A DNA stretch of 64,000 bases from assembly GCF_001514195.1 (NCBI RefSeq), contig NZ_KQ948742.1, forward strand, positions 1-64,000, given 5' to 3'. How positions within the stretch are numbered: position 1 is the first letter of the stretch; each line of letters starts with the position of its first letter. Below are positions 48,040 through 57,079 of this stretch, piece by piece. The DNA comes from Streptomyces griseorubiginosus. Its GTDB lineage: Bacteria > Actinomycetota > Actinomycetes > Streptomycetales > Streptomycetaceae. A program made the position numbers and the translations under genes. The notes under the pieces were generated by a model. The model was not told where the DNA came from. It searched no databases and was given only the letters and a program-made list of their open reading frames with translations.

Positions 48040-49812
48040 TCACCCCAGGTCGAACACGTTCGGCAGGCCGGCCTTGAAGCGGAAGTGGTCGTGGCGCTTG
48101 AGGCTCTCGAGCTCCGGTGGCCTGAACAGCGGGGTGACCGTGCAGCGCGGCGCACTCGAACCGGCCTGATCCAACAGGGCATTGACCGCCTGGCGGGCCG
48201 AGGCGTTCGCGCCCTCCATGGTGGCAAGGTCGATGTCCACGGCGACGTAGTCCCCGGACAGGAAGAAGTTCGGGACCGCGGTCCTGGCCGAAGGGCGGTT
48301 GTACAGCGTGCCCACGGGGTGGATCAGCAGCTCGTCCTGGTTGGTCGGGTGCGGAGTGCCGATCCCGTCCACTCCGGGGTCCAGGAACCACGAGTGCAGC
48401 GTGCTGTCGCGCAGCACTGTCCTGCCGGTGTCGTTGAGGGCGTCCTTGAGCTGTGCCCACACCTCGCGTGCGACCTCCTCGCGGGTGCACTGTTTGGCCG
48501 TCTTGCCGTACAGGACGCCGGGCTTGTCCCACTCGGAGATGTCCACCGACAGACACTCCTTGGCCACGCCGTCGCCGTAGTCGGCGGCGAAGTCCCGCCC
48601 TGGCCAGTGCCGGGCCTGGGCGATCGCGGTCAGCGACCACGGCGAGTCGATGCAGTTGAAGTGGCCCTGCACCAGGGGCGGCGTCTCGGTCAGATAGAAC
48701 TGGATGCCCGTCATCCAGTCCGTCCGCAGCTGGTCGCAGCGTGCCAACTGTGGGTCGGCAGCGCGTAATCCGGCACTCCAGGTGCGCCGCGCGTGCTCCA
48801 CCGGCATGGCGGAGACATAGTGATCGGCGGTGATGGAGCGAAGGACGCCGTCCGCATCCTCGATGACGGCCCCTGAGACCAGCCCGTCTCCGCCCAGCCT
48901 CACCTCGTGCACGGTCCAGCCGATATGGAACGTCACGCCCAGGGAGCTGAGATGAGCCACCCAGGGGTCGATCCAGGCCTCATTGGTCGGTGCGTTGAGG
49001 ATCCGGTCGGGTGGACCGTCCGCGCCACGGCCGAGCGCGTTGAACACGAAGGCCTCGCCGAGGGTGCCGACCGTGCGGGTGCTGGCCACCTCGGCCTTGG
49101 TGGCGACGATGTTGCGGGTGATGCCGACCGCGAGGATGCGCTGGTACTCCTTCGACATCTGCCCGGCCCGTACGAAAGTCCACCAAGGGGTGTCCTCCCA
49201 GGTGGAGTTGCGGCGCGCGTCGCAACTGGTCAGGAAGACGACGGCGCGGTTCACGAAGTACGCGATCTCATGCAGGGGCAGATTGAATCCCGTCTCCAGG
49301 AGGCCGGTGAGAGCGCGTCTGATGTCGTCGAGGGTGAGCTCGGCGGGCTCCTTCTCCCCAGGGATGGGTATCCGGAGATCCTCGCGGCCGTTGGTCCGCG
49401 CGAACATCATCTCCTTCGGTGCGATCAGGTTGTCCCGGACGCCGCCCGCGTTCCCGGGAAAAGGGATGCGCCGCATCGTGTCGGGGAGGTTGTGGTAGAT
49501 CCCCGGGATGAAGCGGAACCCGTGCTCCGCGGGCAGTGGCTTGCGGCCTCCCTTCGCGCTGTCCGGTACGTCCATGGAGCGGGCCTTGCCGCCGAGCGCC
49601 CGGCGCTCGTAGACGGTCACCGCGAAGCCCCGCTCGGCGAGTTCGTGCGCCGCGGTCAGCCCGGCCACGCCACCGCCGAGCACGGCGACGGCTTGCTGCC
49701 GTCCCTGCGCCGGTGCCGCTGAAGCCGCCGTGCCGGTCCCCAGCGCCACCGCCCCGCCTGCGGCCGCGGCCCCCACCACAAAGGTGCGTCGTGTGCTGCC
49801 TGTTCGCCCCAT
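48040..49812 (-). CDS. Tat-exported FAD-dependent amine-oxidase/desaturase-like protein
   Basis: 590 residues. The signal MGRTGSTRRTFVVGAAAAGG is a twin-arginine type. The Rossmann motif AVLGGGVAGLTAAHELAERGFAVTVYERR with LGGKARS follows at about 42-78, typical of phytoene-desaturase and hydroxysqualene-dehydroxylase-like enzymes, and the C-terminal FLSGDYVAVDIDLATMEGANASARQAVNALL closes the FAD site. Tat export fits a cofactor loaded before export. The substrate is unknown (isoprenoid-like or amine). It is transcribed toward the GH26 gene with about 205 bases between, so they may or may not be linked. Confidence 0.87.
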   Translation of the reverse strand: MGRTGSTRRTFVVGAAAAGGAVALGTGTAASAAPAQGRQQAVAVLGGGVAGLTAAHELAERGFAVTVYERRALGGKARSMDVPDSAKGGRKPLPAEHGFRFIPGIYHNLPDTMRRIPFPGNAGGVRDNLIAPKEMMFARTNGREDLRIPIPGEKEPAELTLDDIRRALTGLLETGFNLPLHEIAYFVNRAVVFLTSCDARRNSTWEDTPWWTFVRAGQMSKEYQRILAVGITRNIVATKAEVASTRTVGTLGEAFVFNALGRGADGPPDRILNAPTNEAWIDPWVAHLSSLGVTFHIGWTVHEVRLGGDGLVSGAVIEDADGVLRSITADHYVSAMPVEHARRTWSAGLRAADPQLARCDQLRTDWMTGIQFYLTETPPLVQGHFNCIDSPWSLTAIAQARHWPGRDFAADYGDGVAKECLSVDISEWDKPGVLYGKTAKQCTREEVAREVWAQLKDALNDTGRTVLRDSTLHSWFLDPGVDGIGTPHPTNQDELLIHPVGTLYNRPSARTAVPNFFLSGDYVAVDIDLATMEGANASARQAVNALLDQAGSSAPRCTVTPLFRPPELESLKRHDHFRFKAGLPNVFDLG

Positions 49813-50381
49813 GCCCGGTCTCCCCTACCGCCGGTAACACCTACCGTCCGGCGCAGGAGCCTAAGGGAGTCCCACGGGGCGCGAAAGGCATGAACATGAC
49901 CGACGTGAATATGCACGCGAATGTGGCGCGTTTGCGCTGCCGGAGCGCCGACCGCCTCACCGCCAGGGGTGATCGAAGTGATGCAGACGGCATGCCGTAT
50001 CGCACTCCGCACAGGAAGGTGCCGGTAAGCGTCTTCGACGGTGATGGGTGATCAAGAGCCGGGTAGCGCGGGGTGGGGATCAGGCTCGGGTTCGTCCGAG
50101 CGCAGAGCGATCACGCCGAGGCGGCCGGGGAGCGGTGGCAGGACACTCGGGGCCTGGCCTTCACCACGAAGTAAGTACGGCACACCCATCGAGCCGGGCA
50201 ACCGCACCCGCATGTTCGCCCTGCGCGCCATGCTGTGCCGGCCTCCTGGCGGTCCCGCTCCAGAACACACGACACACGTGCAGCCCGCTGCGGGTCGCCC
50301 TCAAGGTCCGTCCAAAGGTGGCTCAGCGCATCCTCCGCCCCTCACGCTGTATCAGGCGACGGGGCAGCCATGACCGCCTGG
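49813..50381. other. Gene-free region upstream of the FAD enzyme
   Basis: It should contain the promoter of the minus-strand FAD oxidoreductase (near 49830-49950, AT-richer than its surroundings). No coding region with a ribosome binding site and no RNA gene is recognised on either strand. Confidence 0.45.
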
Positions 50382-50816
50382 CTACAGCCCGAGAGCCCGC
50401 CGCGCGGTCATCAAGCGCTCCCGGGCCCCGTCAAGCCACTGAGCCTTGAGGTCGATCGGGACGCGGACGGAGATCTGAGTGCTCGGCGCATCGTGCACCT
50501 CGACGACGTACGGGTCCTCGGCGATGAAGGTGAGATACGCCGTACGCCCCTCGCCGGGCCAGTTGCCGCAGACGACGTCATCGGTCTCGGCCGCCTCCGT
50601 ATCGCTTGCCGCGACCGCCTCCAGGATCGCCGCCCAGTCGTCGAGATCGTCGGCGTTGAAGCCCGTCCGTACGGTGGCGTTCACGAAGTCACTGCGGATG
50701 ACGATCTCCGCGTCGTAGTAGCCGTACTGCGGAATCGGGGACAACAGCCGGACGGCAACGCTCTGCACGCCGTCGTCCAGGACAACCACGTCGAGCGGTT
50801 CAACGGTCCCGGTCAA
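50382..50816 (-). CDS. DUF5959-like protein
   Basis: 144 residues from TTG 50816, chosen because GGAGG lies seven bases upstream; the frame runs on into the tRNA-Arg region and is not translated there. It reads LTGTVEPLDVVVLDDGVQSVAVRLL, then YDAEIVIRSDFVNATVRTGFNADDLDDWAAILEAVAA and TAYLTFIAEDPYVVEVHDAPSTQISVRVPIDL, resembling small actinobacterial DUF5959 proteins of unknown function. It lies downstream of the tRNA-Arg terminator. Confidence 0.65.
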   Translation of the reverse strand: MTGTVEPLDVVVLDDGVQSVAVRLLSPIPQYGYYDAEIVIRSDFVNATVRTGFNADDLDDWAAILEAVAASDTEAAETDDVVCGNWPGEGRTAYLTFIAEDPYVVEVHDAPSTQISVRVPIDLKAQWLDGARERLMTARRALGL

Positions 50817-50872
50817 GGTGCCCCCTCCGGCTGACGTCACCCGTTGCAGTACTTCGCTGCTGTACGGCACGA

Positions 50873-50908
50873 CAAAGCCCCCTCCGGGATGATCCCGAGG
50901 GGGCTTTG
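50873..50908 (-). terminator. Terminator of tRNA-Arg(ACG)
   Basis: CAAAGCCCCCTC / GAGGGGGCTTTG stem with further pairs (CGGGA / TCCCG) in the loop, 8 bases beyond the tRNA 3' end on the minus strand. Confidence 0.85.
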
Positions 50909-50915
50909 ACCTGTG

Positions 50916-50988
50916 TGCACTCGGCAGGATTCGAACCTGCAACCTTCTGATCCGTAGTCAGATGCTCTATCCGTTAAGCTACGAGTGC
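50916..50988 (-). tRNA. tRNA-Arg(ACG)
   Basis: 73 nt. Acceptor GCACTCG pairs with CGAGTGC, discriminator A. The anticodon loop CTACGGA has anticodon ACG, the substrate of TadA (A34 to I34). T-loop TTCGAAT. CCA not encoded. Confidence 0.95.
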
Positions 50989-51133
50989 TTGTTCTGTTTT
51001 TTCGCCGCTCCCCGCCCTTTCGGGCCGCTCGCGGCGACAGGAAGAACATTACATGACTGCCGCTCGCATGTGAAATCCGTTTGCCGTACCCCTTGTGAGC
51101 TGCGGAAACACCCGTCTGGGGTAGGACCACGAC

Positions 51134-51162
51134 GAAGCCCCGGTCCACTGGACCGGGGCTTC
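51134..51162 (-). terminator. Terminator of tRNA-Ser(GCT)
   Basis: Perfect 13-bp stem GAAGCCCCGGTCC / GGACCGGGGCTTC with a three-base loop, 12 bases beyond the tRNA on the minus strand. Confidence 0.85.
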
Positions 51163-51174
51163 GGTGATCTTGCG

Positions 51175-51265
51175 CGGAGGCGGAGGGATTTGAACCCTCG
51201 ATGGGATGTAAGTCCCAAACCGCATTAGCAGTGCGGCGCCATAGACCGGACTAGGCGACGCCTCC
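51175..51265 (-). tRNA. tRNA-Ser(GCT)
   Basis: 91 nt class II tRNA. Acceptor GGAGGCG pairs with CGCCTCC, anticodon GCT in loop CTGCTAA, long variable arm (GGGACTTACATCCC), T-loop TTCAAAT. CCA not encoded. Confidence 0.95.
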
Positions 51266-51418
51266 CGCACAGCCGCCCGCGCGAGCGCGAGTGGTGCGTG
51301 CAGATGATGACACAGCCGAAGGTCGCGCCACCAATCGGCACCCACGGTACTAGGCGGGCGGCGCCCAGGGCAAAGTGCTTCCGCGCAACGTACGGCCCCG
51401 CCCGGCGTTAGTCAGGGC

Positions 51419-51952
51419 ATGTCACACGTCAGCCGGCGCACCTCGCCCGTCACCCCGCCCGTCACCCGGTTCCGCCGGCTCGCCCGGCTGGGTCCGCTCC
51501 CCCTCTTCCTCGCCGCCCTCGCCCCCGCGACCGCCACGGCGGCGACCGGCGGCGACCACCTCCTCGTCACCGTCCGGGACGCGGGCGAACGAAGCGCCAC
51601 CTACGAAGTGAGCTGCACCCCAAGCACCCCAAGCACCCCAAGCGCCCCGAGCACCCCCAGCACCCCAGACACCCCAGGCACCGCCTCCGGACCCAGCACC
51701 CACCCCGACATCCCCGGCGCCTGCGCCGCCCTCGAGCGCAACACCCGGTGGGGGCGCGACCCCTTCGCTCCCGTCCCCGAGGGCAGCGTCTGCACCATGC
51801 TCTACGGCGGCCCCGCGACCGCCCACGTCACGGGCACCTGGGCCGGGCGGCCCGTGGACGCGCGGTTCGACCGGAGCAACGGGTGCGAGACCGCGCGCTG
51901 GGACCGCTTCGTGCCGCTCCTGCCCGACATGGGCACCCACTCCGGCGCCTAG
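51419..51952 (+). CDS. Subtilisin-inhibitor-like (SSI family) protease inhibitor
   Basis: 177 residues. The signal peptide reaches about residue 42 (LARLGPLPLFLAALAPATATAA). The mature chain has the SSI pattern: HPDIPGACAALE, the reactive-loop region SVCTMLYGGPATAHVTGTWAGRPVDARFDRSNGCETARWDRFVPLLP, and four cysteines as expected. By alignment with SSI (CPM-VY) the P1 residue would be Met in CTM-LY. An inserted Ser/Thr/Pro repeat (about 66-90, SCTPSTPSTPSAPS) replaces part of the first half and is not usual. Role: secreted inhibitor of serine proteases such as subtilisin-like and trypsin-like enzymes. The start codon has only a weak ribosome binding site. Confidence 0.88.
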   Translation: MSHVSRRTSPVTPPVTRFRRLARLGPLPLFLAALAPATATAATGGDHLLVTVRDAGERSATYEVSCTPSTPSTPSAPSTPSTPDTPGTASGPSTHPDIPGACAALERNTRWGRDPFAPVPEGSVCTMLYGGPATAHVTGTWAGRPVDARFDRSNGCETARWDRFVPLLPDMGTHSGA

Positions 51953-52185
51953 CCTCCAAGACGGCCCCCCTCCCCCTTCAAGACGGGGGCCCTAAGACGG
52001 GGACCCAAGACACAGCCCCCAAGATGCGGTCACACGTTCTACTTCACTTCGTCGTGCGACCTCCCTCTCATCCGGCTCCCCCGCACAACCGCTGCGCTTA
52101 GACTCCCTCGCGTGACACGTCGCGGGCCCCTTGGCAAGATGGCCCGAGCGGTCGGCAAGGTGCGGTAACAGGGAGGAAGCGTCTC

Positions 52186-55100
52186 GTGAGCAGCAGGCCA
52201 TCCCGAGGCGCTGCTCGCCTCGCAGCCATACTCGACGCGCTTCCCGACGCGTTGGTGCTGGTCAACGCCAATGGGACCGTCGTCAACGCCAACACCATCG
52301 CCCTGGAGGCGTTCGAGGCGCCCGGGACGGCTCTGGTGGGGCGGGGGCTCCTCGATCTGCTCCCCGAGTTCGACTCGCGGCTCATCCCGGGCTCCATGCG
52401 CCGGCCCGACCACATGGACCCCCGCGGACGCACCAAGCCGACCCGGATGGTGGCCAGGAGGACCGACGGAACCGAGTTCCCCGTCGAGGTCACCAGCGCC
52501 AACCTGGAGAACGGCCAGCAGGCCTACGACGGTTACGGCTACAGCGGCGACGAACTGCTCATGCTCGTCGTACGCGACCTGACCGGGACCGTCGACACCG
52601 AGGCCGAGCTGGCGCGGTCGCAGCGGCAGACCGAGATGATCCTGCGGGCCGCGGCCGAGGGGGTCGTCGGGACCGACACCGACGGGCGGATCGTCCTCGT
52701 CAACCCGGCCGCCGCCCAGATACTGGGTTACCGGGCCAGCGACCTCGGCGGCCGCGAGCTCCACGACCTCATCCTGCACTCCCGCGCCGACGGCACGCCC
52801 TTCTCGTACGAGGAGTCCCCGCTCGCCGACACCCTGCGCTCCGGGCGCAAGCACCGGGTGCGCGGCCAGGTGCTGTGGTCCAAGAAGGGCGAGAAGGTCC
52901 CCGTCGACCTGACGACCGCGCCCGTGCGCGACGGCGACCAGCTCGTCGGCGCCGTGCTCACCTTCACCGACCGGCGGCCCTACGACGCCCTCGCCGACGA
53001 GAAGTCCGCCGCCGAGCGGGCCCACGCCGAGGAGCTGGAGCGGCTGGAGGAGGAGCACGCCTCCGAGCTGACCGCCCTGCGCCAGAAGCACATCACCGAG
53101 CTGGAGGAGCTCCAGGAGCGGCACGACGAGGAGATCGCCGCCGGCGAGGAGCGGTACGCCGCCCTCGGCGAGCGCGAGAAGGACCGCTACGAGGCCCTCG
53201 CCGGCCGGCACGACCAGCTGCTGACGCTGCTCGGGCGCTCCCTGCGCGGGCCCCTCGACGAACTGCGCCGCGAACTGTCCACGCTCGCCGCCGACGACGC
53301 CGGACAGCTGTGGCCCGAGGCCAACCAGGTCCTGCACCACCTCTCGGCCGGCTACTCCCGCATCACCCACCTCATCGACAACGTCCTCGGCTACCAGCGG
53401 CTCGACGCGGGCGCCGACGCCGTCGTCCGTACGAACGTCATGCTGGACGCCGTCGTCGCCGCCGGTGTGGACGGGGCGGTCGAGCTGATCGGGCCGGGGC
53501 GGGTCCAGTTCGCCGTCCACGCGCCGCCCATCGAGGCCGAGGTCGACGCCCAGCGCCTCGCAACCGCCCTCGCGCACCTCATCGCGGACGTCGCCGGCGT
53601 CGACGCGACCGGGAACGCTCCCGTGTCCGCAGGCGGTTACATGGACAACACGGTCGTCGTCGCGGCGGCACTGCGCGGAGAGAGCGTCCGTCTCGAGGTG
53701 CGCGGGCCGTACGCCGGGGGCGACCCGGTGCACGAGCCGATCGTGCGCGGGATCGTGCGCGCCCACGGCGGTGTGCTCCAGACGCACGAGGTGCCGGGCA
53801 TGAGCGGCAGCGCGTACGTCCTCGAAGTACCCATCGGGGGTGGAGCGGGGGCCGTCTCGGTGCCCGGACCGGCCGCGCTGGAGGCCGCGCCCGTCCAGGC
53901 CGCACCCATGGAAGCCGGGTCCCCGGAGGTCGCTCCGGGCACCGATCCGGGGGAGAACTCCCCCGCCGAGGGAGGCGGGCGGCGGCGGGCCCGGCGGGCC
54001 TCCACCGACTCCTTCCTCGACGGTGACGTCCCGGCCGACGCCGACGAGTCCTCCGCGCCCACCGGGCGGCGCAGGCGGCGTGCGGCGGCCGAACAGGAAC
54101 AGGCGGCCCTGGCCCCGCCCGCACAGGCCTCCGGCGAGGACGCGGACGGCGGCTCCGGAGGCTCCGGCGGTACCGGCCGGCGCCGCGGGCGGCCCGCCGA
54201 GGGCGCCGACGAAGGCGATACGGGCGACGCCGGGGTGTCCGAGGGTGCCGTGGTGACCGCCGCCGAGCATGCCGCGGGGTCCGCGGCGGTCGGAAGCGGT
54301 CTCGGCGGGACCGTGCCGCCGCAGGGCGTGCCCGCTCCGGCCGGACGCCGGGCCCGACGCGACGGCGGCGAGCAGCACGCGCTGCCGGCGGCACTGCCCG
54401 CGGGCGGCTCCGCCGGACCGGGGCAGCAGTCCCAGGGTCAGCCGGCCCAGGGGCAGCTCCAGATCGCCGGACAGTCCGCGCCGGGTGACGGCACTCCGCA
54501 GCAGGACGGGCGCCGACGGCGTGCGCTCGCCGCCGCGTCGGAGCGAGCGGCCGCGCAGGAGGCGGCCCCCCGCTCGGTGTTCGCCCTCCCGCCCGCCGAC
54601 GCGGACCGCCCGGCCGGGGCCGATGCCGACACCGGTGCGGCGGGACCCGTTGCGGCACAGGGACAGCCCCTGGTGCCGGGCCAGCCCGTGGTGCCTGGTC
54701 AACCGGTGGTGCCGGGGCAGCCCGTGGTGCCGGGTCAGCTTCCGGGCCAGGCTCAGGTGCTGGGGCAGGTGCCCGCTCAGGGAATGGTTCCCGGGCAGGT
54801 CCAGACCCCGGGGCAGGTTCCGCAGGTACCGGCTCCGGTCCCCGGTCACCCCGATCCCTCCGACGGTCACGGTGAGGACGGTCGGCACGACGCCGTGCCG
54901 CACGACCAGGCCGACGACCACACGCCCCCGCAGCCGCACCCGACCACCGCGCCGACGGGCCGACGCCGACGGGCCGTCGCCCAGCCGCCCGAGCCGGCCG
55001 GTACGCCCGCTCAGGGAATGCCGGCACAGGGCGTCCCCGCACAGGCAGCCGCACCCGGTCAGGCCGTTCCAGGTCAGGCAACGCCGGGTCAGGCCGTGCC

Positions 55101-56949
55101 CGCGGCTGTTCCTACGACCCCTGCCCAGCAGGTCCCCGCCGCCGTGCCGCCGGTGCAGTACCCGGGTGTCCCCGTGCAGAACGCCACCGGACAGGCCGGT
55201 CTGGTCCCCCAGCCCGTCGCCGCCCCGGCCTCGCCCGTGCAAGCAGCCTCTCCGCAGACAGCTACTCCGCAGGCCACTCCTGCACAGGCCACTCCTGCCC
55301 AGGCAGCCCCGGCCCAGCCCGGCCTCCCGCAGGGTGTCCCCGGCCAGCCCGGCCTCGCGCAGCCGGGTCAGCCGCTCCCCGGGCAGCCCCTCCCCGCAGA
55401 GGCACCCCAGCAGCAGGCACCGGCGCAGCAGACGCCGGCGCAGGCCACTCCCGTTGCCCAGCCCTGGCTCGCCGCTCAGGAGACTCCCGGCGCCGGCATC
55501 GCCGTACCCCCGAACCAGCCGACCCCCCAGCCGGTGCAGACGTCCGCGCCCGGCCCGGCCACTCCGCCGCCCGGCGTCGCGCTGCCCGCGGACGCGGCAC
55601 AGGCACAGCAGGCGCAGGCACAGGCACTGCAAGCCCAGGCACAGGCCCAGGCGCTGCAAGCCCAGGCACAGGCGCAGGCCCGAGCCGCCCAAGCTCAACC
55701 GCTGCCCGCCGAAGCCGCAACCGCAGCCGCAGCGGCCGTAGCCGCGGCCGCCGCCACCCCCGTGGACCCCAACTCGACCCAGGGCCGGGCGATCAGCGTG
55801 CGGACGCTCGGGCAGGGCGTGCCGTTCACCCGGCAGGCGGCGCAGGTGCAGCAGCCGGGGGCGGCCACGCCTCCGCCGCACCAGTCGGGCGGTTCGGGGC
55901 GGCGGCGCAAGCTCGGTACCCGGCCCGACCCCGCGGTCGCCACCGCCCCGGAGCAGGCGGCCCGTCCGCACCCGGCGGCCGAGCAGACCCCGGCGTCGGC
56001 CCAGGCGGCGCAAGTGGCACAGGTGGCACCGGCGGCCCAAGCCCCCCAGCCGCAGCCCTCTTTGGCCGGCCAGTCGAGGCTCGCGCACGCCACCGAGGCG
56101 GCCGGGCGGTCGTACGCCATAGGGGCCCCGGACGAGAACGCCGCCGAGGGGCCCGAGCCGCTGGACGGTCCCGGTGGGGCCGTCGAGATCCCCGACACCC
56201 CCCGGCCCCAGCCGATGGACGACGAGCTGCCCCCGGAGCCGCTGGACAACCCGCGGCGGCTGCTGGTGTGGCCCGCGCCGGACGTGACGACCCAGCAGGC
56301 GCTCAGCGACCGTGGCTACCGGCCCGTCATCGTGCAGTCGCGCGAGGAGGTCGACGCGCAGATCGCGGCCTTCCCCGCCGCGCTGTTCGTGGACCCGCTG
56401 ACCGGGCCGATCACCCGTACCGCGCTCCAGTCGCTCCGGCAGGCGGCGGTGGCGTCCGAGGTGCCGATCATGGTGACCGCGGGGCTCGGACAGGCCTCGC
56501 GGGAGGCGGCGTACGGCGCCGATCCCGCCGTCCTGCTGAAGGCGCTTGCACCACGGGACAGCGAGCAGCATCCGCCGCGGGTGCTGCTGATCGAGGAGCA
56601 CGCGGAGATCGCGCTGGCGCTGACGGCGACGCTGGAGCGGCGCGGGATGCAGGTCGCGCGCGCGGCGAGTGACGCGGATGCCGTGACCCTGGCCGGTCAG
56701 CTCAGGCCCAACCTCGTCGTGATGGACCTCATGCAGGTGCACCGGCGCAGGGCCGGGATCGTGGACTGGCTTCGGGCGAACGGGCAGCTCAACAGGACGC
56801 CGCTGGTCGTCTACACGGCTGCGGTGGACCAGGCGGATCTGCCTCGGCTGGCTTCCGGTGAGACGGTGCTGTTCCTCGCGGAGCGGTCGACCAGTGCGGA
56901 GGTCCAGGCGCGGATCGTCGATCTGCTCGCCAGGATCGGGACGAACTAG
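52186..56949 (+). CDS. Giant PAS sensor protein with degenerate kinase core, long P/Q-rich linker and C-terminal receiver
   Basis: 1587 residues, GTG start after GGGAGG. PAS domains lie at about 10-140 and 150-270 (second with VGTDTDGRIVLVNPAAAQILGY). A charged coiled coil spans about 270-345. A kinase-like core follows: the H-box position reads LLGRSLRGPLDELRREL, lacking the phosphoacceptor His, and the ATPase-like part (about 430-550) lacks clear N and G boxes. A disordered Pro/Gln/Ala/Val linker runs from about 560 to 1340, with GQPVVPGQ and QAQAQALQA repeats. Two receiver-like domains end the protein (about 1360-1460, and 1462-1587 with VVMDL, Asp1514). It probably signals without classical autophosphorylation. 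No partner kinase is adjacent. Confidence 0.85.
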   Translation: MSSRPSRGAARLAAILDALPDALVLVNANGTVVNANTIALEAFEAPGTALVGRGLLDLLPEFDSRLIPGSMRRPDHMDPRGRTKPTRMVARRTDGTEFPVEVTSANLENGQQAYDGYGYSGDELLMLVVRDLTGTVDTEAELARSQRQTEMILRAAAEGVVGTDTDGRIVLVNPAAAQILGYRASDLGGRELHDLILHSRADGTPFSYEESPLADTLRSGRKHRVRGQVLWSKKGEKVPVDLTTAPVRDGDQLVGAVLTFTDRRPYDALADEKSAAERAHAEELERLEEEHASELTALRQKHITELEELQERHDEEIAAGEERYAALGEREKDRYEALAGRHDQLLTLLGRSLRGPLDELRRELSTLAADDAGQLWPEANQVLHHLSAGYSRITHLIDNVLGYQRLDAGADAVVRTNVMLDAVVAAGVDGAVELIGPGRVQFAVHAPPIEAEVDAQRLATALAHLIADVAGVDATGNAPVSAGGYMDNTVVVAAALRGESVRLEVRGPYAGGDPVHEPIVRGIVRAHGGVLQTHEVPGMSGSAYVLEVPIGGGAGAVSVPGPAALEAAPVQAAPMEAGSPEVAPGTDPGENSPAEGGGRRRARRASTDSFLDGDVPADADESSAPTGRRRRRAAAEQEQAALAPPAQASGEDADGGSGGSGGTGRRRGRPAEGADEGDTGDAGVSEGAVVTAAEHAAGSAAVGSGLGGTVPPQGVPAPAGRRARRDGGEQHALPAALPAGGSAGPGQQSQGQPAQGQLQIAGQSAPGDGTPQQDGRRRRALAAASERAAAQEAAPRSVFALPPADADRPAGADADTGAAGPVAAQGQPLVPGQPVVPGQPVVPGQPVVPGQLPGQAQVLGQVPAQGMVPGQVQTPGQVPQVPAPVPGHPDPSDGHGEDGRHDAVPHDQADDHTPPQPHPTTAPTGRRRRAVAQPPEPAGTPAQGMPAQGVPAQAAAPGQAVPGQATPGQAVPAAVPTTPAQQVPAAVPPVQYPGVPVQNATGQAGLVPQPVAAPASPVQAASPQTATPQATPAQATPAQAAPAQPGLPQGVPGQPGLAQPGQPLPGQPLPAEAPQQQAPAQQTPAQATPVAQPWLAAQETPGAGIAVPPNQPTPQPVQTSAPGPATPPPGVALPADAAQAQQAQAQALQAQAQAQALQAQAQAQARAAQAQPLPAEAATAAAAAVAAAAATPVDPNSTQGRAISVRTLGQGVPFTRQAAQVQQPGAATPPPHQSGGSGRRRKLGTRPDPAVATAPEQAARPHPAAEQTPASAQAAQVAQVAPAAQAPQPQPSLAGQSRLAHATEAAGRSYAIGAPDENAAEGPEPLDGPGGAVEIPDTPRPQPMDDELPPEPLDNPRRLLVWPAPDVTTQQALSDRGYRPVIVQSREEVDAQIAAFPAALFVDPLTGPITRTALQSLRQAAVASEVPIMVTAGLGQASREAAYGADPAVLLKALAPRDSEQHPPRVLLIEEHAEIALALTATLERRGMQVARAASDADAVTLAGQLRPNLVVMDLMQVHRRRAGIVDWLRANGQLNRTPLVVYTAAVDQADLPRLASGETVLFLAERSTSAEVQARIVDLLARIGTN

Positions 56950-56974
56950 ATCAAGGGCAGGCTGTCGTCCGCGG

Positions 56975-57073
56975 CGCCGTCGTGGCTGGTCGCGCCCACG
57001 CGGCAGAGCCGCACATCAACACGGCCCCGCGCCCCCGAAAGCTCTCAACACGGCCCCGCGCCCCCGAAAGCCC
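56975..57073. repeat. Dispersed-repeat variant and tandem pair
   Basis: GTGGCTGGTCGCGCCCACGC starts like the dispersed repeat but continues differently (CGGCAGAGCCGCACATC). It is followed by two direct copies of TCAACACGGCCCCGCGCCCC with CGAAAG (57017-57072). Confidence 0.75.
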
Positions 57074-57079
57074 TCCGCT

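Noticed and set aside
50817..50942. Upstream extension of the DUF5959-like gene
   Set aside because: It would run through the tRNA terminator and into tRNA-Arg(ACG); the TTG at 50816 has a strong ribosome binding site.
52039..56742. 1567-codon open frame on the minus strand
   Set aside because: It is the antisense shadow of the PAS/receiver gene; in high-GC DNA antisense frames stay open. It has no domain order, only Leu/Arg/Gly-rich sequence.
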